Part shown: piece by piece, positions 8,497 to 17,030 of the stretch
Numbering within the stretch: the stretch's first letter is position 1
Layout: each line of letters opens with the position of its first letter
Assembly: GCA_910584045.1 (NCBI GenBank)
Contig: CAJTYO010000004.1
Span: 34,058-98,057 of the forward strand
DNA: 64,000 nucleotides
Source: an uncultured Oscillospiraceae bacterium
GTDB taxonomy: Bacteria > Bacillota > Clostridia > Oscillospirales > Oscillospiraceae
Direction of reading: 5' to 3'
Position numbers and translations under genes: made by a program
Notes under the pieces: model-generated
Seen by the model: the letters and a program-made list of their open reading frames with translations, nothing else
Databases searched by the model: none
What the model was told of the DNA's origin: nothing

Positions 8497-9702
8497 ATGG
8501 ATCGCGCAAGATTGGAGCGCAGCCGCCAGTGGCTGCGGGAGGAGCTGGAGCGCAGCGTGGCGTTCTGGCTCAAGTACGGCATGGACCCGGTGAACGGCGG
8601 CGTATACACCTGCCTGGACCGGAAGGGGGAGATCTACTCCACGGACAAGAGCGTGTGGATGCAGGGGCGCTGCGGCTGGATCTTCGCCCATCTGTGCCAT
8701 GTGTACGGCGTGAAGCAGGAGTGGCTGGACGCCAGCAGGAGCTGCCTGGACTTCATGGAAAAGTACTGCGTCAACCGCGAGGCGGGGGGCCGGATGTACT
8801 TTACCGTCACCGCCGAGGGCCGGCCTCTGCGCCAGCGGCGCTACTGCTTCTCCGAGGCGTTCTGCGCCATGGCCAACGCGGAGTACTACGGCCTCACCGG
8901 GGAGGCGGAGCGTCTGGAGCGTGCCCGGCGTGCCTATGATCTGTACTGGGATTTGAACCACGGCATGGAGGACCCCGCGGGCCTGGGGCCCAAGACCATC
9001 CCGGAGACCCGGCAGGGCCGCTCCTTCGGCGGGCCCATGATCATCCTCAACGTTACCGGCGTGCTGCTGCGGGTGGACCCGGAGCGCAGGGAGCTCTATG
9101 AGGAGCGTGCCCGGCAGTGCGTGGAGGAGATTTTCAAGTACCACGTCAAGCCTGAGCTCAAGTGTGTGCTGGAGAACGTGGACCCTGACGGAACCCCCCG
9201 GCTGTACCACACCGAGGGCCGCACCGTCAACCCCGGCCACGACATTGAGGGCGCCTGGTTCCTGCTGGAGCACGCCCGGCGCACCGGGGACAGGGAGCTG
9301 GTGGCCAAGGCCGCGCAGATTTTTGACTGGGCCATCGAGGCCGGGTGGGACCAGGAGTACGGCGGACTGCTGTACTTCATCGACTGCCTGGGCAAGCCGC
9401 CGGAGGCCTATGAGCACGATATGAAGCTGTGGTGGCCCCACAATGAAATTCTCATCGCCTCCAGTATGCTCTATCGGGACACCGGGGACGAGAAGTATCT
9501 GGACTGGTTCTGGAAAACGGAGGACTACTGCCGGGAGCACTTCGCCGATCCGGAGTTCGGCGAGTGGTACGGCTACCTCCGCCGGGACGGCAAGCCCACT
9601 ATGCCCTCCACCAAGGGCTCGACCTTCAAGGGGCCCTTCCATGTGCCCCGTTCCCTCATCGTGGCCGAGCAGGTCCTGGGGGAGATTCTGGAAGCAAATT
9701 GA
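8497..9702 (+). CDS. N-acylglucosamine 2-epimerase family protein (GlcNAc/ManNAc epimerase)
   Basis: 401 residues with the whole-length (alpha/alpha)6-barrel signature of the AGE/RenBP family: SVWMQGRCGWIFAHL near the N-terminus, RYCFSEAFCAMANAEYY, NPGHDIEGAWFLLEHA and HDMKLWWPHNEILIA carrying the conserved histidines. The start at 8497 has GGTGAGGAG 4-8 bases upstream; a TTG at 8476 precedes that site and is unlikely. Known role: reversible interconversion of N-acetylglucosamine and N-acetylmannosamine in the cytoplasm. Together with the sialate lyase at 14591 it would turn ManNAc into GlcNAc for catabolism. A related sugar isomerase activity (cellobiose or mannose epimerisation) is a less likely alternative. 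Confidence 0.85.
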   Translation: MDRARLERSRQWLREELERSVAFWLKYGMDPVNGGVYTCLDRKGEIYSTDKSVWMQGRCGWIFAHLCHVYGVKQEWLDASRSCLDFMEKYCVNREAGGRMYFTVTAEGRPLRQRRYCFSEAFCAMANAEYYGLTGEAERLERARRAYDLYWDLNHGMEDPAGLGPKTIPETRQGRSFGGPMIILNVTGVLLRVDPERRELYEERARQCVEEIFKYHVKPELKCVLENVDPDGTPRLYHTEGRTVNPGHDIEGAWFLLEHARRTGDRELVAKAAQIFDWAIEAGWDQEYGGLLYFIDCLGKPPEAYEHDMKLWWPHNEILIASSMLYRDTGDEKYLDWFWKTEDYCREHFADPEFGEWYGYLRRDGKPTMPSTKGSTFKGPFHVPRSLIVAEQVLGEILEAN

Positions 9703-9738
9703 TGGCGCGGCACGGTCCGCGCCGGAAAGGAACGGATC

Positions 9739-10605
9739 ATGCCGGATATAATGGAAGCCAACGCCTTTGAAAAAATCAGCAACATGTATTACCACCTGAC
9801 CTCTGCGGAGAAAAAGGTGGCCGACTGCGTCATCATCCACCAGAGGGACACCCAGTATATGTCCATCTCCGAGCTGGCGGAGTCCTGCGGCGTGGCGGAG
9901 GCCACGGTCTCCCGCTTCGTCAAGCGGCTGGGGTACAAGGGCTTCAACGCCTTCAAGCTGGCCGTGGCCAACTCCACCGCCGGGCGCGGCGGCAGCGGCA
10001 ACCCGCTCTACGGGGAGGTCCTCCCGGAGGACACCGTGGCCGATATGTGCCAGAAGCTGTACGCCGCCAACGTGGACGCCATGGAGCAGACCCTGGCGCT
10101 GCTGCGGCCGGAGGCCCTGCGCGCCGCCGGGGACATACTGGTATCCGCAGAGAAGGTGCTGTGCATGGGGCAGGGGGGCTCTATGGTGATAGCCCAGGAG
10201 GCGGCCCACCTGTTCTCCACTGTCTTTGGCAACTATTTTCCGGTGTACGACTCCCATGTACAGATCATGACAGCCTCGCATCTGGGGGAGAGGGACGTGA
10301 TACTGTACCTCTCCTACTCGGGGGCAACCCGCGACATGCTGGAGGTCGCCCGTCTGGCCCGGGAGAAGGGGGCAAAGATCGTGCTGGTCACCCGCTTTCC
10401 CAAATCCCCCGGCGCGGCCCTGGCCGATGTGATTTTGCAGTGCGGCACAAACGAGAGCCCCTTCCAGATGGGCTCTGTGGCCGCCCGCATAGCCATGATC
10501 TTTGTGTTGGACGTGCTGTTCTCCGAGGTGTGCCGGCGGGACCTGCCCGCGTGCCGGTCCCGCCGCCGCCAGGTGGCCGACGCTCTGGCGGAAAAGCACC
10601 TGTAG
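9739..10605 (+). CDS. RpiR/MurR-family transcriptional regulator (HTH plus SIS)
   Basis: 288 residues. Residues 8-80 form the RpiR-type helix-turn-helix (SISELAESCGVAEATVSRFVKRLGYKGFNAFKL). Residues 125-260 form a SIS sugar-phosphate-binding domain (MGQGGSMVIAQEAAHLF, YLSYSGATRDMLEVA). GGAAAGGAACGG precedes the ATG. It lies between the epimerase and the transporter genes, so it most likely responds to an amino-sugar phosphate such as ManNAc-6-P or GlcNAc-6-P. It likely acts at the TGAAA..TTTCA palindromes at 8355, 8396, 8439 and 10666. Ligand and sites are inferred from family and position. Confidence 0.92.
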   Translation: MPDIMEANAFEKISNMYYHLTSAEKKVADCVIIHQRDTQYMSISELAESCGVAEATVSRFVKRLGYKGFNAFKLAVANSTAGRGGSGNPLYGEVLPEDTVADMCQKLYAANVDAMEQTLALLRPEALRAAGDILVSAEKVLCMGQGGSMVIAQEAAHLFSTVFGNYFPVYDSHVQIMTASHLGERDVILYLSYSGATRDMLEVARLAREKGAKIVLVTRFPKSPGAALADVILQCGTNESPFQMGSVAARIAMIFVLDVLFSEVCRRDLPACRSRRRQVADALAEKHL

Positions 10606-10665
10606 CCGATGGGCTCTGCGGGAGGGGTCGAAAAGTGAAGAAAAGAATCGGAAAGAAATGCGGGA

Positions 10666-10718
10666 TGAAATTTTTTTTCAGAAAAGGTATTGACTTTCTG
10701 CACAGAATCTAGTACCAT
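10666..10718 (+). promoter_or_regulatory. predicted promoter and operator of the sialate/amino-sugar transporter genes
   Basis: TTGACT (10690-10695), a 17-base spacer and TACCAT (10713-10718). Just upstream, TGAAA-N5-TTTCA (10666-10680) has the same palindrome arms as the sites at 8355-8448, suggesting shared control by the RpiR protein. The likely transcript start is near 10725, leaving about 60 bases of leader. Confidence 0.55.
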
Positions 10719-10785
10719 GCACGTAGGTACAGTCCATGTTTTCGACAAGGACAAAATGTAACCGTTTGTAAAGAGGAGGATCACA

Positions 10786-12180
10786 ATGAAAACGAAGAAG
10801 TTGCTTGCACTGCTGCTGGCCATGGTTATGACCATGGCTCTGGTCGCCTGCGGCGGCGACCAGAAGGACCCTGCCCCCAGCACCCCGGATCCCGCCCCCA
10901 GCACCACCCCCGCTGAGGACAACAAGACCCCCGACCCCGCTCCCGCCGAGCCCACCGGGGCCAGCGAGATCACCCTGTGGACCTATCCCATCGGTGATTG
11001 GGGCACCGAGGCCACCGTCAAGACCCTGACCGACGCCTTCACCGCCGAGACCGGCATCGCCGTCAAGGTGGAGTATCTGGCCTACGCCGACGGCGACGAC
11101 AAGGTCAACACCGCCATCACCGCCAACAGCGCCCCCGACCTCATCATGGAGGGGCCCGAGCGTCTGGTTGCCAACTGGGGCGCCAACGGCAAGATGGTCG
11201 ATCTGAAGGATATGTTTGACGACACCGATCTGGCCGAGATCAACGCCGTGAACGAGGGCGTCATGAAGTCCTGCACCCACACCAACGGCGCCATCTACGA
11301 GTATCCCCTGGTTATGACCGCCCACTGCATGGCTGTCAACGTCAATGCCTTCAAGGAGGCCGGCGCCGACAAGTACCTGCATCTGGACACCCACACCTGG
11401 ACCACCCAGGAGTTCATTGACGCTGTGGCCGCTCTGTACGCCCACTACAACGACACCGTCGGCGCTGTGTTCTGCGCAGGCCAGAGCGGCGACCAGGGCA
11501 CCCGCGCCCTCGTCAACAACATGTACGGCGGCACCTTCACCAACGCCGAGCACACCCAGTACACCTGGGACGATCCCCTGAACATCAAGGCCCTTGAGCA
11601 GCTCAAGAGCATGGACGGCATCGCCTTCGACGCCTCCCTGGCCGGCGGCGACGAGATCGCCAAGTTCTACCAGGGCGCTCTGAAGATGGCCTTCTGCTGG
11701 AACATTGCCCAGCAGCTGGACCCCAACGGAGCCAAGACCGGCGCTGAGAAGACCGTCACCGGCGACGACATCGCTTTCATGAGCTTCCCCTCCGAGGATG
11801 GCAATTCCAAGCTGCAGGGCGGCATCTGGGGCTTCGGCATCTTCGATAACGGCGATCAGGCCCGCATCGACGCTGCCAAGCAGTTCATCAAGTTCATGTG
11901 CGACAGCGCCCACACCGTGGAGGCTGTGAAGGCCGCCCGTTACTTCGCCGTCCGCTCCACCGCCGAGGGCACCGATCTCTCCGGCATCTGGGCTGACGAG
12001 CCGATCATGGCCGAGTACACCAAGCTGATGCCCTATCTGGGCGACTACTACCAGATCACCACCGGCTGGGCTGGCGCCCGTACCGCGTGGTGGAACATGC
12101 TCCAGGCTGTGGGCACCGGTGACGATGTTGCCGCCGCCGTTGCCGCCGGCGTGGCCGAGGCCAACGCCGCTGCGGGCTGA
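10786..12180 (+). CDS. sugar ABC transporter substrate-binding lipoprotein (family 1)
   Basis: 464 residues. A lipoprotein signal (LLALLLAMVMTMALVACGG) places the modified Cys at residue 22, followed by a Pro/Asp-rich linker to about residue 60. The mature part is typical of extracellular sugar-binding proteins (ITLWTYPIGDWG, then PDLIMEGPERLVANW and FWNIAQQL-like regions). RBS is GAGGAGGATCACA. It is the capture component for the permeases at 12289 and 13225. Context (epimerase, YhcH protein, sialate lyase) suggests sialic acid or an N-acetylated amino sugar as substrate. Its codon usage is more uniform (GAG, AAG, GTC, ATC) than its neighbours, as expected for high expression. Confidence 0.92.
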   Translation: MKTKKLLALLLAMVMTMALVACGGDQKDPAPSTPDPAPSTTPAEDNKTPDPAPAEPTGASEITLWTYPIGDWGTEATVKTLTDAFTAETGIAVKVEYLAYADGDDKVNTAITANSAPDLIMEGPERLVANWGANGKMVDLKDMFDDTDLAEINAVNEGVMKSCTHTNGAIYEYPLVMTAHCMAVNVNAFKEAGADKYLHLDTHTWTTQEFIDAVAALYAHYNDTVGAVFCAGQSGDQGTRALVNNMYGGTFTNAEHTQYTWDDPLNIKALEQLKSMDGIAFDASLAGGDEIAKFYQGALKMAFCWNIAQQLDPNGAKTGAEKTVTGDDIAFMSFPSEDGNSKLQGGIWGFGIFDNGDQARIDAAKQFIKFMCDSAHTVEAVKAARYFAVRSTAEGTDLSGIWADEPIMAEYTKLMPYLGDYYQITTGWAGARTAWWNMLQAVGTGDDVAAAVAAGVAEANAAAG

Positions 12181-12214
12181 TCCAACCGGAACGCGTAACG
12201 ATTTGTAAGGGTTT

Positions 12215-12253
12215 GCGCGCCCCTTCTCCGCGATGCGCGGAGAAGGGGCGCGC
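12215..12253 (+). terminator. perfect 18-bp hairpin after the binding-protein gene
   Basis: The arm starting at 12215 (GCGCGCCCCTTCTCCGCG) pairs without mismatch with 12236-12253 around the loop ATG. A weak T-rich tail follows (TTTCATTCTGTTTT). Placed between the binding-protein gene and its permeases, it likely stabilises the upstream mRNA and lowers permease expression. Confidence 0.85.
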
Positions 12254-12288
12254 GTTTCATTCTGTTTTAAGAGAGAGGAGTGCTGAAT

Positions 12289-13212
12289 TTGGCTAAACAA
12301 CAGCAGAGCAAAATGAGCCGGGCCCTCCAGCGGCGGGAAAATGTGGCGGGCTACCTGTTCATGCTTCCCAGCCTGATTTTCTTCCTGGGCTTCGTCATCA
12401 TCCCCATGTTCATCTGCATTATCACCAGCCTGACCAACACCAACATGCACGATCCGGGCATGTTCGGCAGCTTCATCGGTCTGAAAAACTTCAGCGACCT
12501 GGCCAACGACCCGGTATTCCTAAAGGGCCTTGCAAACACCTTTATTATTGTCATCGTCAGCGTCCCGGCTGTGTGCGCCTTCTCTCTGTGGGTGTCCTCG
12601 GCCATCTATAAGCTGTCGGGCCCTGTCCTCTCCGCCTTCCGCTGCATCTTCTATCTGCCGGTGGTCACCGGCTCCGTGGCGGTCACGGTGGTGTGGAAGT
12701 GGATGTACGACAACTACGCCGGCATCCTCAACGGCGTGCTCAAGAGCACGGGCATTGTGGAGAAGGGCGTCAACTGGCTGGGCGACCCGAAGACAGCGCT
12801 GTGGTGTATCATTGTGATCCTGTTCACCACCTCCGTGGGCCAGCCCATTGTGCTGTATGTCTCCGCCCTGGGCAACGTGGACCAGACCCTGGTGGAGGCC
12901 GCTCAGGTGGACGGCGCGACGGACCTCCAGGTTTTCTGGAAAATCAAGTGGGCCCAGATGATGCCCACCACCCTCTACATCCTCGTTATCACCACCATCA
13001 ACTCCTTCCAGTGCTTCGCCCTGATTCAGCTGCTGACGCAGGGCGGACCCAACCACTCCACAGACACGGTGATGTACTACATCTATTACACCGCGTTCAA
13101 GCTCACCGAGCAGGCCGGTCACTTTGGCTATGCCAACGCCATGGGCGTGGTGCTGGCCATCTTCATCGGACTGCTGTCCGCTATCCAGTTTAAGCTGGCG
13201 AAAGAAAAGTAA
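12289..13212 (+). CDS. sugar ABC transporter permease, MalF/LacF type
   Basis: About 307 residues with six predicted membrane spans, the first at about residues 22-45 (LFMLPSLIFFLGFVIIPMFICI). The EAA loop reads VEAAQVDGATDLQVFWKIKWAQM near residue 205. A TTG start at 12289 is preferred because AGAGGAG (12274-12280) is 8 bases upstream. A GTG at 12280 overlaps that ribosome site. It pairs with the permease at 13225 and the binding protein at 10786. No ATPase gene lies in this operon. Confidence 0.92.
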   Translation: MAKQQQSKMSRALQRRENVAGYLFMLPSLIFFLGFVIIPMFICIITSLTNTNMHDPGMFGSFIGLKNFSDLANDPVFLKGLANTFIIVIVSVPAVCAFSLWVSSAIYKLSGPVLSAFRCIFYLPVVTGSVAVTVVWKWMYDNYAGILNGVLKSTGIVEKGVNWLGDPKTALWCIIVILFTTSVGQPIVLYVSALGNVDQTLVEAAQVDGATDLQVFWKIKWAQMMPTTLYILVITTINSFQCFALIQLLTQGGPNHSTDTVMYYIYYTAFKLTEQAGHFGYANAMGVVLAIFIGLLSAIQFKLAKEK

Positions 13213-13224
13213 GGGGGTGCGAGT

Positions 13225-14109
13225 ATGAAAATTCAAAGTGGACGCAGCCGTGCGTATAAGATTTTCTCAATCATCGTGCTGGTGATCCTGGCCATCCTGT
13301 TCCTGTTCCCCCTGTACTGGATCTTGACCGGCGCCTTCAAGCCCGCCCAGGACATCTACAACCAGAAGCCGGTCTGGTGGCCCACGGAGTGGGTGAGCAA
13401 CAACTTCCAGAGCCTGTTCAACAAGCGCACCGCGCCGCTGTTTTCCATCGGCGGTCTGACGGGCCCTGCGGCCCCCGCGGCCTTCCGCTGGCTCATTAAC
13501 ACGGTGTTTATGTCCGTTATGGCCATGATCCTGACCTGCGCCACCGCCGCCATGGCGGGCTACGCCCTGGCCAAGAAGCGGTTCGTGGGCCGGGCGGTCC
13601 TGTTCTCTCTGATCGTGTGCGCCATGGCCCTGCCCAAGCAGGTCATCCTCATCCCCCTGCTCAAGGAGATGTCGGCGCTGAAGCTGTACGACAGCCTGTG
13701 GGCCGTCATCTTCCCCACGGTGGGCTGGCCCTTCGGCGTATTTCTGATGAAGCAGTTCTCCGAGAGCATTCCCGGCGAGATTCTGGAGGCCACCCGCATC
13801 GACGGGGCCAGCGAGGCAAAGACCTTTGTCACCGTGGTTCTGCCCATGGTCAAGCCGGGCATCGGCGCTCTGGCCATCTTCACCTTCATCAACGCCTGGA
13901 ACGACTACTTTATGCAGCTGGTTATGCTGCCCAGCGGCGAGAACTTCACCATGCCCCTGGGTATCGCCTCCCTCCAGGCGGAGACCAGCATTGATATGGG
14001 TCTGCTGATGGCGGGCGCGGCGCTGGCGTCTGTGCCCATCATCATCGTGTTCCTGATCTTCCAGAAGTACTTCACCCAGGGCATCACCATGGGCGCGGTA
14101 AAGGGGTAA
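13225..14109 (+). CDS. sugar ABC transporter permease, MalG type
   Basis: 294 residues with six predicted spans (first at 11-33, IFSIIVLVILAILFLFPLYWIL). The EAA loop is LEATRIDGASEAKTFVTVVLPMVKPG near residue 190. RBS AAGGGGGTGCGAGT precedes the ATG. It forms the heterodimeric channel with the 12289 product for amino-sugar or sialate import. Energy would have to come from an ATPase encoded elsewhere, as with MsmK in streptococci. Confidence 0.93.
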   Translation: MKIQSGRSRAYKIFSIIVLVILAILFLFPLYWILTGAFKPAQDIYNQKPVWWPTEWVSNNFQSLFNKRTAPLFSIGGLTGPAAPAAFRWLINTVFMSVMAMILTCATAAMAGYALAKKRFVGRAVLFSLIVCAMALPKQVILIPLLKEMSALKLYDSLWAVIFPTVGWPFGVFLMKQFSESIPGEILEATRIDGASEAKTFVTVVLPMVKPGIGALAIFTFINAWNDYFMQLVMLPSGENFTMPLGIASLQAETSIDMGLLMAGAALASVPIIIVFLIFQKYFTQGITMGAVKG

Positions 14110-14113
14110 TGCC

Positions 14114-14566
14114 ATGATCTACGCCAAGAACAAGGACGCCCTGGCCTACCGTGGCATTCACCCCAACCTGGATCTGGCGCTGGAGCATATCAGGGAGGAT
14201 TTCCTGTCCTGCGTGGGGGAGACCCGTGTGGAGCTGAAGGGCGGCGATGTGTACGCCACCCGTTTCACCTACGAGACGGTGCCCGCGGAGGAGAGCTTCT
14301 TCGAGGCCCACAGGAAGTACCTGGACATTCACATCATGGTCTCCGGCTCCGAGGGGGTGGAGATCGCTCCGCCGGAGAAGCTGACGGAGTTCGACCGGGC
14401 GGAGGCCAACGACTTCTACGCCTACCGGGGCGAGGGCGATTACAAGCTGAACCTGTCCCCCGGCGATTTCCTGGTGGTCTTTCCCGGGGACGCCCACCGC
14501 ATCAAGATGCAGACGGCAGGCCCGCAGACTGTGAGCAAGGTCGTTTTTAAGGTCCGCATCTATTAA
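14114..14566 (+). CDS. YhcH/YjgK/YiaL family cupin-like protein
   Basis: 150 residues, full length for the family. Motifs include FFEAHRKYLDIHIMVSGSEGVEIAP and LSPGDFLVVFPGDAHRIKM, with conserved histidines and acidic residues able to bind a metal in a beta-barrel. The family (YhcH in the E. coli nan operon) accompanies sialic-acid catabolism and is thought to act on the open or anomeric form of sugars. It starts 4 bases after the permease stop and precedes the lyase, supporting sialate as the operon's substrate. Confidence 0.88.
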   Translation: MIYAKNKDALAYRGIHPNLDLALEHIREDFLSCVGETRVELKGGDVYATRFTYETVPAEESFFEAHRKYLDIHIMVSGSEGVEIAPPEKLTEFDRAEANDFYAYRGEGDYKLNLSPGDFLVVFPGDAHRIKMQTAGPQTVSKVVFKVRIY

Positions 14567-14590
14567 ATGAGCAAGGAGAGTTGATTAGTT

Positions 14591-15499
14591 ATGAGAGACC
14601 TAACGAAGTATCAGGGCATTTTCCCCGCCTTCTACGCCTGTTATGACAGGGAGGGCCAGGTCAGTCCCGAGGCGGTCCGCGCCCTTGCCAGGCACCTGCT
14701 GGACAAGGGGGTCAAGGGCCTGTACGTGGGCGGCTCCTCCGGCGAGTGCATCTACCAGAGCGTGGCGGAGCGGAAGCTGACGCTGGAGAACGTGATGGCC
14801 GAGGTGGGCGGCAAGATGACCATCATCGCCCACGTGGCCTGCAACAACACCGCCGACAGCCGGGAGCTGGCCGCCCACGCCGAGAGCCTGGGCGTGGACG
14901 CGGTGGCGGCCATTCCCCCCATCTACTTCCATCTGCCCCCCGCCGGCATCGCCAAATACTGGAACGACATCTCCGATGCGGCCCCCAACACGGACTTTGT
15001 CATCTATAACATTCCCCAGCTGGCGGGGGTGGCCCTGACGGTCCCGCTGCTGAAGGAGATGCTGAAAAATCCCCGGGTGGTGGGCGTGAAGAACTCCTCC
15101 ATGCCTGTTCAGGACGTCCAGATGTGGCATGACGAGGGTGCGCTGGTATTCAACGGTCCCGACGAGCAGCTGTTCAGCGGTCTGGCCGCCGGCGCCGCCG
15201 GCGGCATCGGCGGCACCTACGCCGCCATGCCGGAGCTGTACCTGGCGATCTTCCGCTGCTTCCAGGCCGGCGATATGGCCAAGGGCCGCGAGATCCAGAA
15301 TGCGTGTTGCCGCATTATCTACAAGATGTGTTCCGCCCAGGGCAACATGTACGCGGTCATCAAGGAGATTCTCCGCCGCACCGGCGGTCCCGACGTGGGG
15401 AGCGTGCGCCTGCCGCTGCTGCCTCTGGCGGAGGGCGACAGCCCAATCGTCGACGAGAGCATCCGCATGATTCAGTCCGCTGTTACCCAATACTGCTGA
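14591..15499 (+). CDS. nanA: N-acetylneuraminate lyase (DHDPS/NAL family)
   Basis: 302 residues, full length for the (beta/alpha)8 Schiff-base aldolases. It carries GGSSGE (49-52 region) for carboxylate binding, the catalytic Tyr139 in VIYNIPQLAG and the Schiff-base Lys167 in VVGVKNSS. Known reaction: cleavage of N-acetylneuraminate to ManNAc and pyruvate in the cytoplasm. The neighbours (GlcNAc 2-epimerase, YhcH, importer, ROK protein) favour sialate lyase over dihydrodipicolinate synthase. GCAAGGAG lies upstream of the ATG, with a rather long 12-base gap. It is the last gene of the operon, and a 19-bp hairpin follows. Confidence 0.9.
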   Translation: MRDLTKYQGIFPAFYACYDREGQVSPEAVRALARHLLDKGVKGLYVGGSSGECIYQSVAERKLTLENVMAEVGGKMTIIAHVACNNTADSRELAAHAESLGVDAVAAIPPIYFHLPPAGIAKYWNDISDAAPNTDFVIYNIPQLAGVALTVPLLKEMLKNPRVVGVKNSSMPVQDVQMWHDEGALVFNGPDEQLFSGLAAGAAGGIGGTYAAMPELYLAIFRCFQAGDMAKGREIQNACCRIIYKMCSAQGNMYAVIKEILRRTGGPDVGSVRLPLLPLAEGDSPIVDESIRMIQSAVTQYC

Positions 15500-15510
15500 T
15501 TTTCAGAGGA

Positions 15511-15550
15511 GCCGAGGCCGCGCCGTGAATCTTCACGGCGCGGCCTCGGC
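15511..15550. terminator. perfect ~19-bp hairpin between convergent genes
   Basis: The arm GCCGAGGCCGCGCCGTGAA (15511-15529) pairs with 15532-15550. It separates the converging sialate-lyase and hexosaminidase genes and may act on both. Neither side has a strong T run. Confidence 0.75.
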
Positions 15551-15576
15551 CTGTTCTGACAATATGTCCGTGGGCG

Positions 15577-16854
15577 TCACTCCGCCGCCGCAGCGGCCGG
15601 CAGCAGTCCCCGGCTCTCCTTGAGCCGCAGCACCCGCAGGACGCTCTCGTCCAGGCGCTCCATGGAGATCGTTCCCTCCTCCGCCGCCTGGACCAGCGCC
15701 TCTGCCGCCTCCTTCAAATCCACCGGGCACAGCAGTATATCCACCCCGGCCAGCACCGCGCCCACGGCGATCTCGCCGCTGCTGTAGTGGTCGGTCATGG
15801 CCTGCATCTCCAGGCCGTCGGTGATCACCACCCCGCTGAAACCCAGCTCCTCCCGCAGCAGCTCCGTGACCACCTTATAGGACAACAGAGCCGGCTGCGG
15901 ATCGATCTCCTCCACGATCAGGTGGCCCATCATCACCGCGTCCGCTCCGGCCTCGATGCCCGCGCAGAAGGGAAGGAGCTCCGCCTGGCGCAGCTCCTCC
16001 AGCGTCTTGCGGACGTAGACGGAGCCATAGTGGCTGTCGGCGGAGGTGTCCCCATGTCCGGGGAAGTGCTTGAGCGTGCAGGCGGTTCCGCCCTCGTGAA
16101 AGCCCTCCACCGCCGCCGCCACCAGCCCAGCGGCCTGGGAGAAGTCGTCGCTGTAGGCCCGGTTGCCGATGACGGTGTTGTCCGGATTGGACCACACGTC
16201 GGCCACCGGGGCGAAGTCCATGTTAAAGCCGCACCGGACAAGGTCGGCGGCGATGGTCCGGGCATTTTCCGCCGCTGTCTCCGGCCCCTGGTCCTTGTAG
16301 TCCAGCATGGGGCCAACCCATGTGGTGCCCACCGTCTCCATCAGCCGGTTGACCCGTCCGCCCTCCTCGTCGCATGCCGTGATCAGGGGAATTTTGGAGT
16401 ACCCCTGGCTCTCGTCCAGCATGGCGCGGACCTGCTCCTGGCTGACCATATTGGACCGGTCCAGCAGCAGCCCGCCCACCGGCCAGGCCTCCAGACCTTT
16501 TTTCATCTCCTCCCCCGCCTGGGTCACATTTGACGTGATGGCAGAGGGGTGGACCACAAACAGCTGGCAGACCTTCTCCCACAGGTCCATCCCGGCCAGG
16601 AGCTCCTCCGCCGGGTCAGGGGGCAGGATCGGCTCCGGGATGGCGTCCGGCTCCTCGGGCTCCGGAGGCGGGACCGGCGGCTCCTCCGCCGGGAGAGGCT
16701 CCTGGGCGGATACGGTTGTTGGTTTTTCGCTGTCCCCGTCCAGCAGACGGGGGAGGTATAGTCCCGCCGCGATTCCCGCTGCCAGAAGAAGCAGCAGCGC
16801 GGCGGGCCAGAGGGGGGGCTTTTTTTTCACCTGGGTGTGTTTTTCTCCGCTCAT
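15577..16854 (-). CDS. membrane-anchored glycoside hydrolase family 3 beta-N-acetylhexosaminidase (NagZ-like)
   Basis: 425 residues. A lysine-rich N-terminus and one membrane span (about residues 14-33) are followed by a Pro/Glu-rich linker to about residue 70 and a GH3 domain. GH3 motifs are CDEEGGRVNRL, KHFPGHGDTSADSHYG with the NagZ Asp/His dyad, MMGHLIV, and VVITDGLEMQAM with the nucleophile Asp. The start at 16854 follows a promoter at 16902-16930, which excludes longer versions. Known role: removal of terminal beta-GlcNAc from peptidoglycan or glycans. The anchor suggests it works outside the membrane, supplying GlcNAc to the importer next door. Confidence 0.88.
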   Translation of the reverse strand: MSGEKHTQVKKKPPLWPAALLLLLAAGIAAGLYLPRLLDGDSEKPTTVSAQEPLPAEEPPVPPPEPEEPDAIPEPILPPDPAEELLAGMDLWEKVCQLFVVHPSAITSNVTQAGEEMKKGLEAWPVGGLLLDRSNMVSQEQVRAMLDESQGYSKIPLITACDEEGGRVNRLMETVGTTWVGPMLDYKDQGPETAAENARTIAADLVRCGFNMDFAPVADVWSNPDNTVIGNRAYSDDFSQAAGLVAAAVEGFHEGGTACTLKHFPGHGDTSADSHYGSVYVRKTLEELRQAELLPFCAGIEAGADAVMMGHLIVEEIDPQPALLSYKVVTELLREELGFSGVVITDGLEMQAMTDHYSSGEIAVGAVLAGVDILLCPVDLKEAAEALVQAAEEGTISMERLDESVLRVLRLKESRGLLPAAAAAE

Positions 16855-16901
16855 GGCAGGGGTTTCCTCCTTATGTATCGGCGTGGAAGCTGTTAACAGA
16901 T

Positions 16902-16930
16902 ATTGTATAATATCTTTTGGAAAATGGCAA
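16902..16930 (-). promoter_or_regulatory. predicted promoter of the NagZ-like gene
   Basis: Read on the minus strand: TTGCCA (16930-16925), a 17-base spacer, TACAAT (16907-16902). It lies about 50 bases upstream of the ATG at 16854 and of its AAGGAGG site. Confidence 0.7.
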
Positions 16931-16974
16931 GTGGCGGTCCGCTGAGCCGCCGCAGAATTTTTTGATATTTCAGC

Positions 16975-17030
16975 CAAACGTCAGGCGGCCCGCGTGTGGC
17001 GGTATGTCCCGCCTGATTTTGGAATAGCGT
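16975..17030. repeat. dispersed intergenic repeat, partial copy C
   Basis: Contains CGTCAGGCGG, TGGCGGTATG and GGAATAG in the same order as copy B at 35239-35304, with a small insertion. It directly abuts the 20-bp array at 17031. Confidence 0.45.

Noticed and set aside
8473..10599. A 708-codon minus-strand open frame opposite the epimerase and RpiR genes
   Set aside because: Antisense of two well-supported genes; biased composition and no initiation signals.
16855..16977. Longer N-terminus for the NagZ-like protein starting at 16977
   Set aside because: A good promoter (16902-16930) lies inside the extension, and the ribosome site AAGGAGG precedes the ATG at 16854.
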